Origin: Altererythrobacter sp. C41
Lineage (GTDB): Bacteria > Pseudomonadota > Alphaproteobacteria > Sphingomonadales > Sphingomonadaceae
Direction of reading: 5' to 3'
NCBI RefSeq assembly: GCF_016803135.1
Contig: NZ_JAEVFE010000001.1
Location: 682,001 to 746,000, forward strand
DNA length: 64,000 nucleotides
The notes under the pieces are model-generated. The model had not been told where the DNA came from. It ran no database searches and worked only from the letters and a program-made list of their open reading frames with translations. This document shows positions 32,398 through 41,064 of this stretch, in pieces; position 1 is the stretch's first letter, and the number at the start of each line of letters is the position of its first letter. The translations under genes and the position numbers were made by a program.

Positions 32398-34251
32398 ATG
32401 ACCCAAATCACCACCGAAATCACCCGCCGCCAGGCACTTGCAGGCCTCGGCGCCGGCGCCTCCCTGCTCGCACTGGGGGGATGCGAGCGCGTCCTGAGCC
32501 AGTCTGCCTCCGCGCAATCCGGCGAAGGCGCCGCGCTGCTGGAGGACGTCGCCTGGAACCTGCTGCGCCACGAACCCGAGCGCGCGACCAGCCTCGGCGT
32601 CGACACCGGCGCGCACGCCGCGCTGCGCGCACAGCTCGAAGACCAGTCGCCCGCGGGCCAGAAGGCCTATGCCGAGACGCTGCGCGCCGACCTCGCGCGG
32701 GTGCGGGCGTTCGACACCGCCTCGCTCGATGCCGACACGCGGACCAGCTTCGAGGTGGTCGAGAGCGCCTATTCGACCGCGCTGGAAGGGTTCGCCCTGC
32801 CCTACGGCGACGTCGCAGTGGGGAGCTGGCGCAATTCGCCCTACGTCGTGATCCAGAACGTCGGCACTTATCTCGACATGCCGCGGTTCATGGACACGAG
32901 CCATCCGGTGAAGACCGCCGAAGACGCGCAGGCCTATGTCGCGCGGCTCGAGGCGCTGCCCGCCGCCCTCGACGGCGAGCTCGCACGGATCAAGGAGGCG
33001 CGCGGCATGGGGCTCGTGCCGCCTGATTTCCTGCTCGACGCCGCGATCTCGCAGATGGAGCAGTCGATCGCCGAGACCTCCGGCGGGGGCACGATGGTCG
33101 ATTCGCTGGTCACGCGCACGAAGGAAGCCGGGCTCGCCGGCGACTGGGAGGCGCAGGCGCGCTCGCTGGTGACGGGCCCCGTCACCGAAGCGCTCAAGCG
33201 CCAGCTCGAGGAGCTCGAGGCCGAGCGTGCGGTGGCCAAGCCCGAGGCGGGCATGTGGGCCCGGCCGCAGGGTGAGGAGTGGTACGCCTGGGGCCTGCGG
33301 GCGGCAACCACGACCACGCTCTCGCCCGACGAGATCCACCAGATCGGCCTCGACGAACTCGACGAGCTGCATGGCCGGATGGACCCGATCCTCAAGGAGA
33401 TCGGTTACACCACCGGCTCCGTGGGCGAGCGGATGCGGGCGCTGGCGGAAGACCCGCGTTACAAGTTCGCCGAGGGCGATCCGGGCCGCAAGGAGATCAT
33501 GGACTTCATCCACGAGCGGATCGCGTGGATCACCGCGCAGATGCCGCGCGCGTTCAACACGCTGGTCGATCCCAACCTCGAAGTCCGCCGCCTGCCTCCG
33601 GCCGAGGAACCCGGCGCGCCGGGCGCCTACGGCGGCGCGGGCAGCAAGGACGGAACGATTCCGGGGCGGATGTGGATCAACCTCCGTTCGACCGACATGC
33701 ACCGCAAATACGACCTCGCCGACCTCACCTACCACGAGACGATCCCCGGCCACGTCTGGGAAGGCGAGTATTCGAACCGCCTGCCGCTGATCCGCTCGAT
33801 CCTTTCGTTCAGCGCTTTCTCCGAAGGCTGGGGTCTCTATGCCGAGCAGATCGCGGACGAGCTCGGCGCTTACGACGAGTTCAAGGTCGGCCGCCTCGGC
33901 TACCTCCAGAGCCTCGCCTTCCGCGCCTGCCGCCTGGTGGTCGACACGGGCCTCCACCACAAGCGCTGGACGCGCGAGCAGGGCCGGCAGTTCTTCGTCG
34001 AGCGCAATGGCTCGCATCCCGACGAAGTGGCGAGCGAAGTCGATCGCTACTGCTCCTGGCCCGGGCAGGCGTGCGGCTACAAGATCGGCCACAGCGAGAT
34101 CGTGCGACAGCGCACCCGTGCGCAGGAGGCGCTGGGCGATGCCTACGATTTCAAGGCTTTCAACGACGCAGTGGTGCTCGGCGGCAATGCGCCGCTCGAC
34201 GTCATGGCGAAGAACGTCGGGCGCTATATCGAGCAGGCCAAGGCGGGCTGA
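32398..34251 (+). CDS. DUF885 family metallopeptidase-like lipoprotein
   Basis: The protein of 617 residues begins at ATG 32398 with TRRQALAGLGAGASLLALGG then Cys, a Tat-like signal (RRQALAG) ending in a lipobox. The long helical DUF885 domain carries a zinc motif HETIPGH (about residues 446-452), with SEGWGLYAEQIADELG some 35 residues later supplying the distal glutamate. This arrangement resembles M32/thermolysin-like gluzincins. It is probably an exported, membrane-anchored peptidase; the substrate is unknown. It is monocistronic and ends just before a strong terminator belonging to hup on the other strand. Confidence 0.88.
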   Translation: MTQITTEITRRQALAGLGAGASLLALGGCERVLSQSASAQSGEGAALLEDVAWNLLRHEPERATSLGVDTGAHAALRAQLEDQSPAGQKAYAETLRADLARVRAFDTASLDADTRTSFEVVESAYSTALEGFALPYGDVAVGSWRNSPYVVIQNVGTYLDMPRFMDTSHPVKTAEDAQAYVARLEALPAALDGELARIKEARGMGLVPPDFLLDAAISQMEQSIAETSGGGTMVDSLVTRTKEAGLAGDWEAQARSLVTGPVTEALKRQLEELEAERAVAKPEAGMWARPQGEEWYAWGLRAATTTTLSPDEIHQIGLDELDELHGRMDPILKEIGYTTGSVGERMRALAEDPRYKFAEGDPGRKEIMDFIHERIAWITAQMPRAFNTLVDPNLEVRRLPPAEEPGAPGAYGGAGSKDGTIPGRMWINLRSTDMHRKYDLADLTYHETIPGHVWEGEYSNRLPLIRSILSFSAFSEGWGLYAEQIADELGAYDEFKVGRLGYLQSLAFRACRLVVDTGLHHKRWTREQGRQFFVERNGSHPDEVASEVDRYCSWPGQACGYKIGHSEIVRQRTRAQEALGDAYDFKAFNDAVVLGGNAPLDVMAKNVGRYIEQAKAG

Positions 34252-34269
34252 CCGCTCGCCCGAACGTCC

Positions 34270-34307
34270 AAAAAGAAACGCCGCGCTCGTCTTCTGACGG
34301 CGCGGCG
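34270..34307 (-). terminator. Rho-independent terminator of the HU gene
   Basis: On the minus strand, CGCCGCGC pairs with GCGCGGCG (34300-34307 with 34279-34286) around a 13-nt loop, followed by TTTCTTTTT. It sits about 50 bp after the HU stop, and 18 bp after the convergent DUF885 stop, so it may work for both. Confidence 0.85.
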
Positions 34308-34357
34308 TGTTCGTTGCGGGCCGCGAGGCGGGCGGCCCGGACGTCAGAGCGGAAGGT

Positions 34358-34630
34358 TCAGTTCACGCTGTCCTTGAGACCCTTGCCGGCCTTGAACTTG
34401 GGCTGATTGGAGGCCTTGATCGTCATCGGCTCGCCGGTACGCGGGTTGCGGCCGGTCGACGCCTTGCGCCGCGCGACCGAGAACGTTCCAAACCCGACCA
34501 GCCGCACTTCATCCCCCTTCGACAGGGCCTTCGTGATCGAATCGAAAACGCCCTCGACCGCGTTCGAGGCATCGCTCTTCGAAAGACCGCTGGAATCCGC
34601 GACGGCGCTGATCAGATCGTTCTTGTTCAT
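34358..34630 (-). CDS. hupB: HU family DNA-binding protein
   Basis: This nucleoid protein of 90 residues starts MNKNDLISAVADSSGLSKSD and has the dimer helix region NAVEGVFDSITKALSKGDEV. The DNA-binding arm is FSVARRKASTGRNPRTGEPM, with the intercalating proline context RNPRTG. HU dimers bend and compact DNA. It lies directly downstream of lon on the same strand, as in many Proteobacteria, but has its own TTGACA-containing promoter and a strong terminator. Either hupA or hupB naming is possible. Confidence 0.95.
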   Translation of the reverse strand: MNKNDLISAVADSSGLSKSDASNAVEGVFDSITKALSKGDEVRLVGFGTFSVARRKASTGRNPRTGEPMTIKASNQPKFKAGKGLKDSVN

Positions 34631-34694
34631 TCTGGGAACCCCCTAAAGTCTCGATGAAAACCGGTTTCGGTGAATCGCCTCCCCGAAAGGGGCG

Positions 34695-34724
34695 ATTTGA
34701 ACGCGTTTTTGCCGGGGCTGTCAA
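34695..34724 (-). promoter_or_regulatory. Putative sigma-70 promoter of hup
   Basis: On the minus strand a perfect TTGACA (34724-34719), an 18-bp spacer and TCAAAT (34700-34695) lie 65 bp before the HU ATG. A G/C hairpin around 34675-34698 would fall at or just after the start of the transcript. Confidence 0.5.
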
Positions 34725-34757
34725 AGGCAAATCCCGCCGAATACGGATACGTGACAA

Positions 34758-34794
34758 CGATCCGGCACGATTCATCGCAAATCGTGCCGGATCG
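34758..34794. terminator. Strong hairpin after lon, probable terminator
   Basis: A perfect 14-bp stem, CGATCCGGCACGAT paired with ATCGTGCCGGATCG, with a 9-nt loop, lies 36 bp past the lon stop. No clear U-run follows on the minus strand, so it may be a terminator needing Rho, an mRNA 3'-end stabiliser, or a protein-binding palindrome. Confidence 0.55.
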
Positions 34795-34830
34795 TCGTGC
34801 GGTCGCCGGCGGCGCCGCGTCCGCTTCCGC

Positions 34831-37230
34831 TCAGTGCGCGGTCGCGGGACGGTCGCCGAGCGGCTGCCCGGGATGGGCCGGCTGGCTGGCGATATCGTCG
34901 GCCTCGGTCCATTCGATCGGCGCGGGCACGGCGACGAGCGCCTTCTCCAGCACCTGATCGACATGGCTGACGGGCACGATCTCGAGCCCGTCCTTCACGT
35001 TGGCCGGAATTTCGGCGAGATCCTTCACGTTCTCTTCGGGGATCAGGACGGTCTTGATCCCGCCGCGCAGCGCGGCGAGCAGTTTCTCCTTGAGCCCGCC
35101 GATCGCCAGCACCCGCCCGCGCAGCGTGACCTCGCCGGTCATCGCCACGTCGGGGCGCACCGCGATCCCGCTCAGCGTCGAGACGATCGAGGTGACCATG
35201 CCGATGCCCGCACTCGGCCCGTCCTTCGGCACGGCGCCTTCGGGAAGGTGAATGTGGATGTTCTTGCGCTGGAAGATCGAGGGCTTGATGCCGTAAGCCG
35301 GCGCGCGCGCCTTCACGAAACTGAACGCGGCTGCGACGCTCTCGGTCATCACCTCGCCCAGCTTGCCGGTGGTCTTGATCTCGCCCTTGCCCGGCGTGGT
35401 CACGCTCTCGATCGTCAGCAGCTCGCCGCCGACTTCGGTCCAGGCGAGCCCGGTGACCGCGCCGACCTGCGGCTCGTCCTCCGAGACGCCGTGCTTGAAC
35501 TTCCGCACCCCTGCGAACTCGCCGAGGTTGTCGGGCGTAATGGTTACGCTTTCCGCCTTCCCCTCGAGGATCCGGCGCAGCGACTTGCGCGCCAGCCGCG
35601 CGATCTCGCGCTCCAGCGTGCGCACGCCGGCCTCGCGAGTGTAGTGGCGGATCAGGTCCCGCAGGCCGTCCTCGGTCAGCTCGAACTCGCCTTCCGCCAG
35701 GCCGTGCGCCTCGATCTGCTTGGCGATCAGGTGGCGCTGGGCGATCTCGACCTTCTCGTCCTCCGTGTAGCCCTCGAGCCGGATGATCTCCATCCGGTCG
35801 AGCAGCGGCTGCGGCAGGTTGAGGCTGTTCGCGGTGGTCACGAACATCACGTCGCTGAGGTCGATATCGAGCTCCAGGTAGTGATCCTGGAACTTCGAGT
35901 TCTGCTCCGGATCGAGCACTTCGAGCAGCGCCGAGGCGGGATCGCCGCGGAAGTCCTGGCCGAGCTTGTCGATCTCGTCGAGCAGGAACAGCGGATTGCT
36001 CTTCCCCGCCTTCTTCAGATTGGTGACGATCTTGCCCGGCAGCGAGCCGATGTAGGTGCGCCGGTGGCCGCGGATCTCCGCCTCGTCGCGCACGCCGCCG
36101 AGGCTCTGGCGCACGAACTCGCGGCCCGTCGCGCGGGCGATCGACTTGCCGAGGCTGGTCTTGCCCACGCCCGGGGGGCCGACGAGGCACAGGATCGGGC
36201 CCTTCAGCTTCTGGGCCCGCGCCTGCACCGCGAGGTACTCGACGATGCGATCCTTGACCTTCTCCAGCGCGTAATGATCCTCGTCGAGGATCGCCTGCGC
36301 TTCGGCGATGTCCTTCTTCAGCTCGCTCGTCTTGCCCCAGGGAAGGCCGAGCAGCACGTCGAGGTAGTTGCGGATGACGGTCGCCTCGGCGCTCATCGGC
36401 TGCATCGACTTGAGCTTCTTGAGCTCGCTCTGCGCCTTGGCCTTGGCTTCGGCGGAGAGCTCGAGGGTGTCGATCTTCTCCTGCAGCTCGGCGATCTCGT
36501 CGCCTTCCTCGCCGTCGCCACCGCCGAGCTCGCTCTGGATCGCCTTGAGCTGCTCGTTGAGGTAGTATTCGCGCTGGGTCTTCTCCATCTGCCGCTTCAC
36601 GCGGCCGCGGATCCGGCGCTCGACCTGCAGGACCGAGAGCTCGCCCTCCATGAACGAGAGGACCATCTCGAGCCGCTTGAGCGGGTCGCGCTCGGTCAGC
36701 ACGGCCTGCTTGTCGGAAACCTTGGCGCTGATCGCGGCGGCGATCGTGTCGGCGAGCTGGCCAGCGTCGTCGATCTCCTCCAGATCGTCGCCGGCGCCCT
36801 CACCCAGCTTCTTGTTGAGCTTGGCGTACTCGCCGAACTGCTCGACCACCTGGCGCATCATGGCGACGACTTCGCTGCCCGAAGCGGTTTCCGGCTCCAG
36901 CACCGAGACCTCGGCGACCATGAAGTCGCCGTTCGGCCTGATCTCCTCCAGCCGCGCCCGCGCGGTGCCCTCGACCAGCACGCGGACCGTGCCGTCGGGC
37001 AGCTTGAGGAGCTGCAGCACCTGCGCGACCACGCCCACGTCGTAGAGATCGTCCGCGCCGGGATCGTCGCAACCGGGGTCGAGCTGCGAGAGCAGGAAGA
37101 TGTCCTTGCTGCCCTCCATCGCCGCTTCCAGCGCCGCGACCGACATGTCGCGGCCGACGAAGAGCGGGACGACCATGCCGGGGAATACGACGATGTCGCG
37201 CAGGGGGAGAAGGGGGTGTTGCTGGTTCAT
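34831..37230 (-). CDS. lon: ATP-dependent protease La (Lon)
   Basis: The product is a 799-residue cytosolic protease. It has the N-terminal substrate-binding LON domain ([20 protein letters not shown]), a coiled-coil linker, the AAA+ module with Walker [14 protein letters not shown] and Walker [12 protein letters not shown], then the Ser-Lys protease domain with catalytic Ser673 in [10 protein letters not shown]. Lon degrades misfolded and regulatory proteins. ATG 37230 gives the family N-terminus ([12 protein letters not shown]). The next gene on the strand is hup. A sigma-32-like element and a leader hairpin lie upstream. Confidence 0.97.
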   Translation of the reverse strand: MNQQHPLLPLRDIVVFPGMVVPLFVGRDMSVAALEAAMEGSKDIFLLSQLDPGCDDPGADDLYDVGVVAQVLQLLKLPDGTVRVLVEGTARARLEEIRPNGDFMVAEVSVLEPETASGSEVVAMMRQVVEQFGEYAKLNKKLGEGAGDDLEEIDDAGQLADTIAAAISAKVSDKQAVLTERDPLKRLEMVLSFMEGELSVLQVERRIRGRVKRQMEKTQREYYLNEQLKAIQSELGGGDGEEGDEIAELQEKIDTLELSAEAKAKAQSELKKLKSMQPMSAEATVIRNYLDVLLGLPWGKTSELKKDIAEAQAILDEDHYALEKVKDRIVEYLAVQARAQKLKGPILCLVGPPGVGKTSLGKSIARATGREFVRQSLGGVRDEAEIRGHRRTYIGSLPGKIVTNLKKAGKSNPLFLLDEIDKLGQDFRGDPASALLEVLDPEQNSKFQDHYLELDIDLSDVMFVTTANSLNLPQPLLDRMEIIRLEGYTEDEKVEIAQRHLIAKQIEAHGLAEGEFELTEDGLRDLIRHYTREAGVRTLEREIARLARKSLRRILEGKAESVTITPDNLGEFAGVRKFKHGVSEDEPQVGAVTGLAWTEVGGELLTIESVTTPGKGEIKTTGKLGEVMTESVAAAFSFVKARAPAYGIKPSIFQRKNIHIHLPEGAVPKDGPSAGIGMVTSIVSTLSGIAVRPDVAMTGEVTLRGRVLAIGGLKEKLLAALRGGIKTVLIPEENVKDLAEIPANVKDGLEIVPVSHVDQVLEKALVAVPAPIEWTEADDIASQPAHPGQPLGDRPATAH

Positions 37231-37692
37231 GCTGTCAATCCGTCCGTGGAGCGCGGAAGGCGCGCTCCCTTTGGTCCCGGATATGGGAACCCGCCGCGCG
37301 GGCCGCAATGCCGGCGATGGCCGAAGCTGTTGACACATGTGACGCGGTGGCTGGGCAAAGTGTCACCTTGTGATGCGAGGTGCAGCGAGCCTGCTCGCGT
37401 AGCACGCGCGGGGGAAGGGCGGCGGGTGAGCGGGCGGGACCAAAGCGAGGCGGTGCGACTCGGGATCCGAAAGACGATGGCAAATCGAGGCGATGTAGGA
37501 AAATGGTTTTCGGCGGAACTATCCCTCCGTTTGCAACCGGCGCGGCAGACCCCTACTATTGCGGCATGACGTTCATGATCTTCCATCGCGCAGCGGCGTT
37601 TCCGCTCGTCTGAGCGGATCGCGATAGCGAACCTGCCGGCGCCGCGATGAGCGGGCGCGGCGAACTTCTGCACATTCGATGGAAAGCACCTC
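37231..37692. other. Long intergenic region between lon and the PhyH gene
   Basis: About 460 bp without a convincing gene. The left third holds the lon leader and putative promoter. The rest shows no RNA gene, repeat or family-like peptide that I can recognise. A small open frame at 37380-37613 lacks a good ribosome-binding site and reads as basic low-complexity sequence. The promoter of the PhyH-like gene must be here. Confidence 0.5.
37281..37310 (-). promoter_or_regulatory. Possible heat-shock (sigma-32) promoter of lon
   Basis: On the minus strand CATTGCGG (37310-37303), a 15-bp spacer and CCCATAT (37287-37281) resemble the RpoH -35/-10 pattern, chiefly through CCCATAT. Between it and the ATG a stem GGAGCGC/GCGCTCC (37248-37268) would lie in the 5' leader. 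The -35 match is weak, so this is tentative. Confidence 0.3.
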
Positions 37693-38487
37693 ATGACCCC
37701 TGACACCACCGCTGCGCCCGATGCCGGCGCAATCGCCTCGTTCCTCTCCGACGGCTTCATCCGCATCGACCGCGCGTTTCCGAAAGCGCTGGCGGAGGAA
37801 GCGCGCGCGATCCTGTGGCGCGACACCGGCTGCGACCCGCACGACCGCGCGACCTGGGCCCGGCCCGTCGTCCGGCTCGGCCATTATGCGCAGCCTCCGT
37901 TCCGCGAGGCGGCAAACGGCCCGGCGCTCCACGCGGCTTTCGACGCGCTCGTCGGTCCCGGGCGCTGGCTGCCGCCGATGGCGCTGGGCACGTTTCCGGT
38001 CCGCTTCCCCTCGCCCGAAAATCCGGGCGACGACGGCTGGCACGTCGACGTCAGCTTCGGCGAGGAAAATCCGGACTTCATGGAATGGCGCGCCAACGTC
38101 CACAGCAGGGGCCGCGCGCTGCTCATGCTGTTCCTGTTCTCCGACGTCGGGCCGGAGGACGCTCCGACCCGCATCCGCGCCGGATCGCATATCGACATCG
38201 CCCGCCAGCTCGCCCCCGCGGGCGAGGCGGGCCTGACGCTGCGAGAACTCGCTGCCGACGGCTTCGCGGCGTCGGCCCACCGGCCCGAAGTGCTCGCCAC
38301 CGGCGAGGCGGGTACCGTGTACCTGTGCCACCCGTTCCTGGTCCACGCGGCCCAGCCCCATCGCGGCACCGAACCCCGCTTCATGGCCCAGCCCCCGCTC
38401 CTCCCGCGCGAGCCGATCCGGCTAGAGCGGAAGGACGGCGCCTATTCGCCGGTCGAGCAGGCGATCCGGATGGCGATCGGGGCCTAG
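37693..38487 (+). CDS. Phytanoyl-CoA dioxygenase (PhyH)-like protein
   Basis: A cupin-fold protein of 264 residues resembling Fe(II)/2-oxoglutarate dioxygenases of the PhyH family. The proximal metal ligands are His117 and Asp119 (WHVDVSFG), and the distal His is probably His218 (HPFLVHAAQPHRG) with an arginine close by for 2-oxoglutarate. The N-terminus, LSDGFIRIDRAFPKALAEEA, is the usual helix-strand opening. The substrate is unknown; family members hydroxylate fatty acyl chains, ectoine or small metabolites. It is transcribed toward an ECF sigma gene 73 bp away, but probably separately. Confidence 0.8.
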   Translation: MTPDTTAAPDAGAIASFLSDGFIRIDRAFPKALAEEARAILWRDTGCDPHDRATWARPVVRLGHYAQPPFREAANGPALHAAFDALVGPGRWLPPMALGTFPVRFPSPENPGDDGWHVDVSFGEENPDFMEWRANVHSRGRALLMLFLFSDVGPEDAPTRIRAGSHIDIARQLAPAGEAGLTLRELAADGFAASAHRPEVLATGEAGTVYLCHPFLVHAAQPHRGTEPRFMAQPPLLPREPIRLERKDGAYSPVEQAIRMAIGA

Positions 38488-38560
38488 CGGGCGTCACGTC
38501 TTTCGGTCTCGTGTAAGAAATTCCCTCCGCCCTGCTACTAACGGCGCGAAGGTGGGGACG

Positions 38561-39070
38561 ATGACCGACGCCGAACGCAACGGGATTTTCGAGAGCTGGA
38601 TCGAGGCGCACAAGGCCATCCTGTTCAAGGTGGCGCGCGCCTACGGCGCCACGCACGCGGACCGCGAGGACCTGTTCCAGGAGATCGCGCTGCAGGTCTG
38701 GCACTCGCTCGCGGCGTTTCGCGGCGATTCCGCGATTGCGACCTGGATCTACCGTGTTGCGCTCAACACTGCGCTCGCATGGAGCCGGAAGGAGCGCAAG
38801 CACGGCCGCGGACGGCAGGACTTCGACGCGGCGACCGCGCTGCTGGTCGCCCCGCCCGAGCGCGACCCGCGGATCGAGTGGATCTACCGGCAAATCGCCG
38901 AGCTCGACGAAGTGAACCGGTCGCTCGCGCTGCTGATGCTCGACGGCTTCAGCTACCGCGACATGTCGCAGATCCTCGGCCTCGGCGAGAGCAACGTCGG
39001 GGTGAGGATCAACCGCATCAAGGCGGCGCTGGCCGCCCGGCTGGGGAAGGAGCAGACCGATGGACTTTGA
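38561..39070 (+). CDS. ECF-type RNA polymerase sigma factor
   Basis: A 169-residue two-domain sigma factor. Region 2 spans HADREDLFQEIALQVWHSL and IATWIYRVALNTALAW, the -10 recognition helices. Region 4 has a helix-turn-helix, LDGFSYRDMSQILGLGESNV, preceded by the acidic linker. ATG 38561 follows an AAGGTGGGGA ribosome-binding site at good spacing; a GTG nine bases upstream is less likely. Its end overlaps the next gene by 11 bp, so the membrane protein downstream is co-translated and could be its regulator. Target promoters are unknown. Confidence 0.9.
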   Translation: MTDAERNGIFESWIEAHKAILFKVARAYGATHADREDLFQEIALQVWHSLAAFRGDSAIATWIYRVALNTALAWSRKERKHGRGRQDFDAATALLVAPPERDPRIEWIYRQIAELDEVNRSLALLMLDGFSYRDMSQILGLGESNVGVRINRIKAALAARLGKEQTDGL

Positions 39071-39689
39071 CCAGATGATGGAGGCCTGGAAGGCGCAGGA
39101 CGAGCGGCCGCTCTACGGTGTCAACGGCGACCTGCTGCGCCTGGTTCTCCGGAACGAACAGGCCGGCATCCGCCGCGCGCTGCGCTGGGACCAGTGGACG
39201 ACTTACGCGGTCGGGGGTGTCATGGCGGCGGTCGCACTCGCCTCGCTGTGGGCGTTCCTCCACTTTCGCGGCCTTTCGCTTCAGGCCGTCCTGGCGCTTT
39301 CGGCCGGGGTCGGCGCGACCGCGCTATGGATCGGCGCGCTGTGGCTGAGCCGCCGGCGCCAGAGCGTGCGGGAGCGCGAATTCGGCAGCACATTGCAGGA
39401 CGAGGTCCGCCGCAATCTCTCGCTGATCGACTACCGGCTCTCGCAAGTCGGGCGCTGGAGCAATCTCCTGCTCTGGTCGGCACCGATCGTGGCGAGCGCG
39501 TCGCTGATCGTCTGGCTGATCATGGAGATCAACCGGACGGACGACATCTGGCTGACCGCCGGGACGGCCGCCTTCCTGATCATTTCGATCGCGTCGACCA
39601 CCTATGACAGCAGCCGCGCCGCCCGGAAGGAGCTACTGCCGCGCAGACAGCGGCTGGCCGAGCTGCTGGAGATGCTGAATTCGCGGTGA
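39060..39689 (+). CDS. Membrane protein coupled to the ECF sigma factor
   Basis: The protein of 209 residues has four likely membrane helices in two hairpins, first in VGGVMAAVALASLWAFLHF plus VLALSAGVGATALWIGALWL, then in LLLWSAPIVASASLIVWLIM plus DIWLTAGTAAFLIISIAS. The N-terminal 40 residues are cytosolic (MDFDQMMEAWKAQDERPL) and the C-terminus is basic and coiled. No zinc anti-sigma motif (HxxxCxxC) is present. The 11-bp overlap with the sigma gene suggests a stoichiometric partner, so an anti-sigma or signal-sensing role is plausible but unproven. Confidence 0.65.
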   Translation: MDFDQMMEAWKAQDERPLYGVNGDLLRLVLRNEQAGIRRALRWDQWTTYAVGGVMAAVALASLWAFLHFRGLSLQAVLALSAGVGATALWIGALWLSRRRQSVREREFGSTLQDEVRRNLSLIDYRLSQVGRWSNLLLWSAPIVASASLIVWLIMEINRTDDIWLTAGTAAFLIISIASTTYDSSRAARKELLPRRQRLAELLEMLNSR

Positions 39690-39722
39690 GGCGGGAGGCC
39701 CTGGCGCCCGGCCCTCGGCCGG

Positions 39723-40664
39723 TCAATCCAGCGCGATGCCCGGATACCACCCGCTTTGTGCCAGGAGCACGCGGGCGTCGCGGGCCTCGATCAGGTCGCG
39801 GATCGCGGCACGCTTGTCGGGCGCTCGGCGGTAGTAGGCCTTGGCGATGCGGTAGCCGACCCAGTAGCCGAGCTGCCCGGGATCGTCCGCTGTCGTGTTG
39901 TCGAACCAGGCCGACAGGTCGGTCTTGCCGGCATCGGCTAGGAACCGGGTTTCGAGCTCGCGCTCGCGCCCTTCGGCCGAGGCATGGACGGCGACATTGG
40001 CGATGCCGCCCGAGATCAGCTCTCCCACGAACTCGGCCACGCCTTCCGCGATCGCGCGCTGGAGCACGGTCGGCTCGCCGGCCACGGGCGGCTGCTGCAC
40101 GTGAATGTATTCGTGCGCGATCACGTTGACGAAGCGGTCGTCGGCATCGCCGCCGAGCACCTTTGCAGCCAGGTCGGAGCACATCCCTTCGAGCGCGACC
40201 TGCACGCCGCGCCCACGCTCGGCGATGGCGATCGGCTTGCCGCGGCTCACCAGGATCGTCACCGGGGGCTTGTCGGCCTCGGGATAGATCTCGAGCAGAT
40301 TGCGGAATGTCCGCTCCAGCCGGTCGGCGACGCGCGGGAGCGAGGCAAGGCAGGTCCGCGCGTTGGTATAGAGCTCGGGCCTTTCCGCGAGCGCGCGGGC
40401 GATGTTCCCCGCATTGACGTTGCGCACCGCGAGCAGGTGGCGCAGACCGGTCGAGCCCCGGTCGAGATAGTCGTGCTGGATCTGTTCGGCGCTGGGCCGC
40501 CCGCCGGTGGCTTCGTAGACCTCGTAGAAGCGCGTGACGTCTTCGGTCTGCACCTCGATCGCCGCGGGCGCGGGCGGCGTGTGCGATGGCGGAGCGGGTG
40601 AAGCGCAAGCGGCCAGCAGGCACGCCGCGGCGCCCGCGAGGCTCGCGCTCGCGGCGAGTCTCAC
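39723..40664 (-). CDS. Lipoprotein with DUF2268-like zinc protease motif
   Basis: This protein of 313 residues has a lipoprotein signal ending LLAAC (Cys20). The mature part carries VNVIAHEYIHVQQ with HExxH at His184-Glu185-His188, and EGVAEFVGELISGG about 20 residues later supplying the third ligand glutamate. This layout matches predicted Zn-dependent proteases of the DUF2268 type. It is likely a periplasm-facing membrane-anchored peptidase; the substrate is unknown. It faces the ECF-sigma pair convergently and is followed upstream by ybaB on the same strand. Confidence 0.78.
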   Translation of the reverse strand: MRLAASASLAGAAACLLAACASPAPPSHTPPAPAAIEVQTEDVTRFYEVYEATGGRPSAEQIQHDYLDRGSTGLRHLLAVRNVNAGNIARALAERPELYTNARTCLASLPRVADRLERTFRNLLEIYPEADKPPVTILVSRGKPIAIAERGRGVQVALEGMCSDLAAKVLGGDADDRFVNVIAHEYIHVQQPPVAGEPTVLQRAIAEGVAEFVGELISGGIANVAVHASAEGRERELETRFLADAGKTDLSAWFDNTTADDPGQLGYWVGYRIAKAYYRRAPDKRAAIRDLIEARDARVLLAQSGWYPGIALD

Positions 40665-40701
40665 CCGCGTTCCCTGCGGGATCGCGCCCCGTGCCGCGCG
40701 A

Positions 40702-41043
40702 TCACCCCATGCCCGGCAGGTTGAACCCGGGGGGCAGGCCGAGGCCGCCTTGCATCTTCTTCATTTCCTCGCCCGAGACGCGGTCGGCCTTGTCGCGGGC
40801 GTCGTTGAAAGCGGCGGTGACGAGGTCTTCGACCATCTGCTTCTCTTCCGGCTTCATCAAGCTCTCGTCGATCTCGACGCGCAGGATGCGGCCCTTGGCG
40901 CTGGCGCGGACCTTGACCAGGCCGCCGCCGGCAACGCCTTCGACCTCGATCGCATCGAGCTTGGCCTGCATCTCGCCCATCTGGGTCTGGATCGTCTCGG
41001 CGGCCTTCTGCGCGGCCTGGATCATCTCTTCCATCGATTGCAT
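40702..41043 (-). CDS. ybaB: YbaB/EbfC family nucleoid-associated protein
   Basis: A small dimeric DNA-binding protein, 113 residues, with the coiled N-terminal helix MIQAAQKAAETIQTQMGEMQ and the core VRASAKGRILRVEIDESLM. The C-terminus, GGLGLPPGFNLPGMG, is the usual Gly/Pro tail. YbaB/EbfC binds DNA in nucleoid organisation and is normally encoded after dnaX, as it is here with a 21-bp gap. It is probably co-transcribed with dnaX. Confidence 0.95.
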   Translation of the reverse strand: MQSMEEMIQAAQKAAETIQTQMGEMQAKLDAIEVEGVAGGGLVKVRASAKGRILRVEIDESLMKPEEKQMVEDLVTAAFNDARDKADRVSGEEMKKMQGGLGLPPGFNLPGMG

Positions 41044-41064
41044 CGGGTAGTCCTCTTCGTCTCG

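Noticed and set aside
31843-34092. A 749-codon frame on the minus strand
   Set aside because: It is opposite the DUF885 gene, which has a signal peptide and HExxxxH motif; the opposite frame has neither.
34654-37569. A very long open frame (about 970 codons) on the plus strand opposite lon
   Set aside because: It is antisense to the well-supported lon gene; its sequence is low-complexity and Arg/Leu/His-rich, as expected from GC-rich shadow frames.
37380-37613. Possible small gene in the lon-PhyH gap
   Set aside because: No ribosome-binding site, basic low-complexity peptide, no similarity recognised.
37560-37692. A riboswitch-like fold before the PhyH gene
   Set aside because: No match to a known riboswitch consensus; only ordinary G/C stems.
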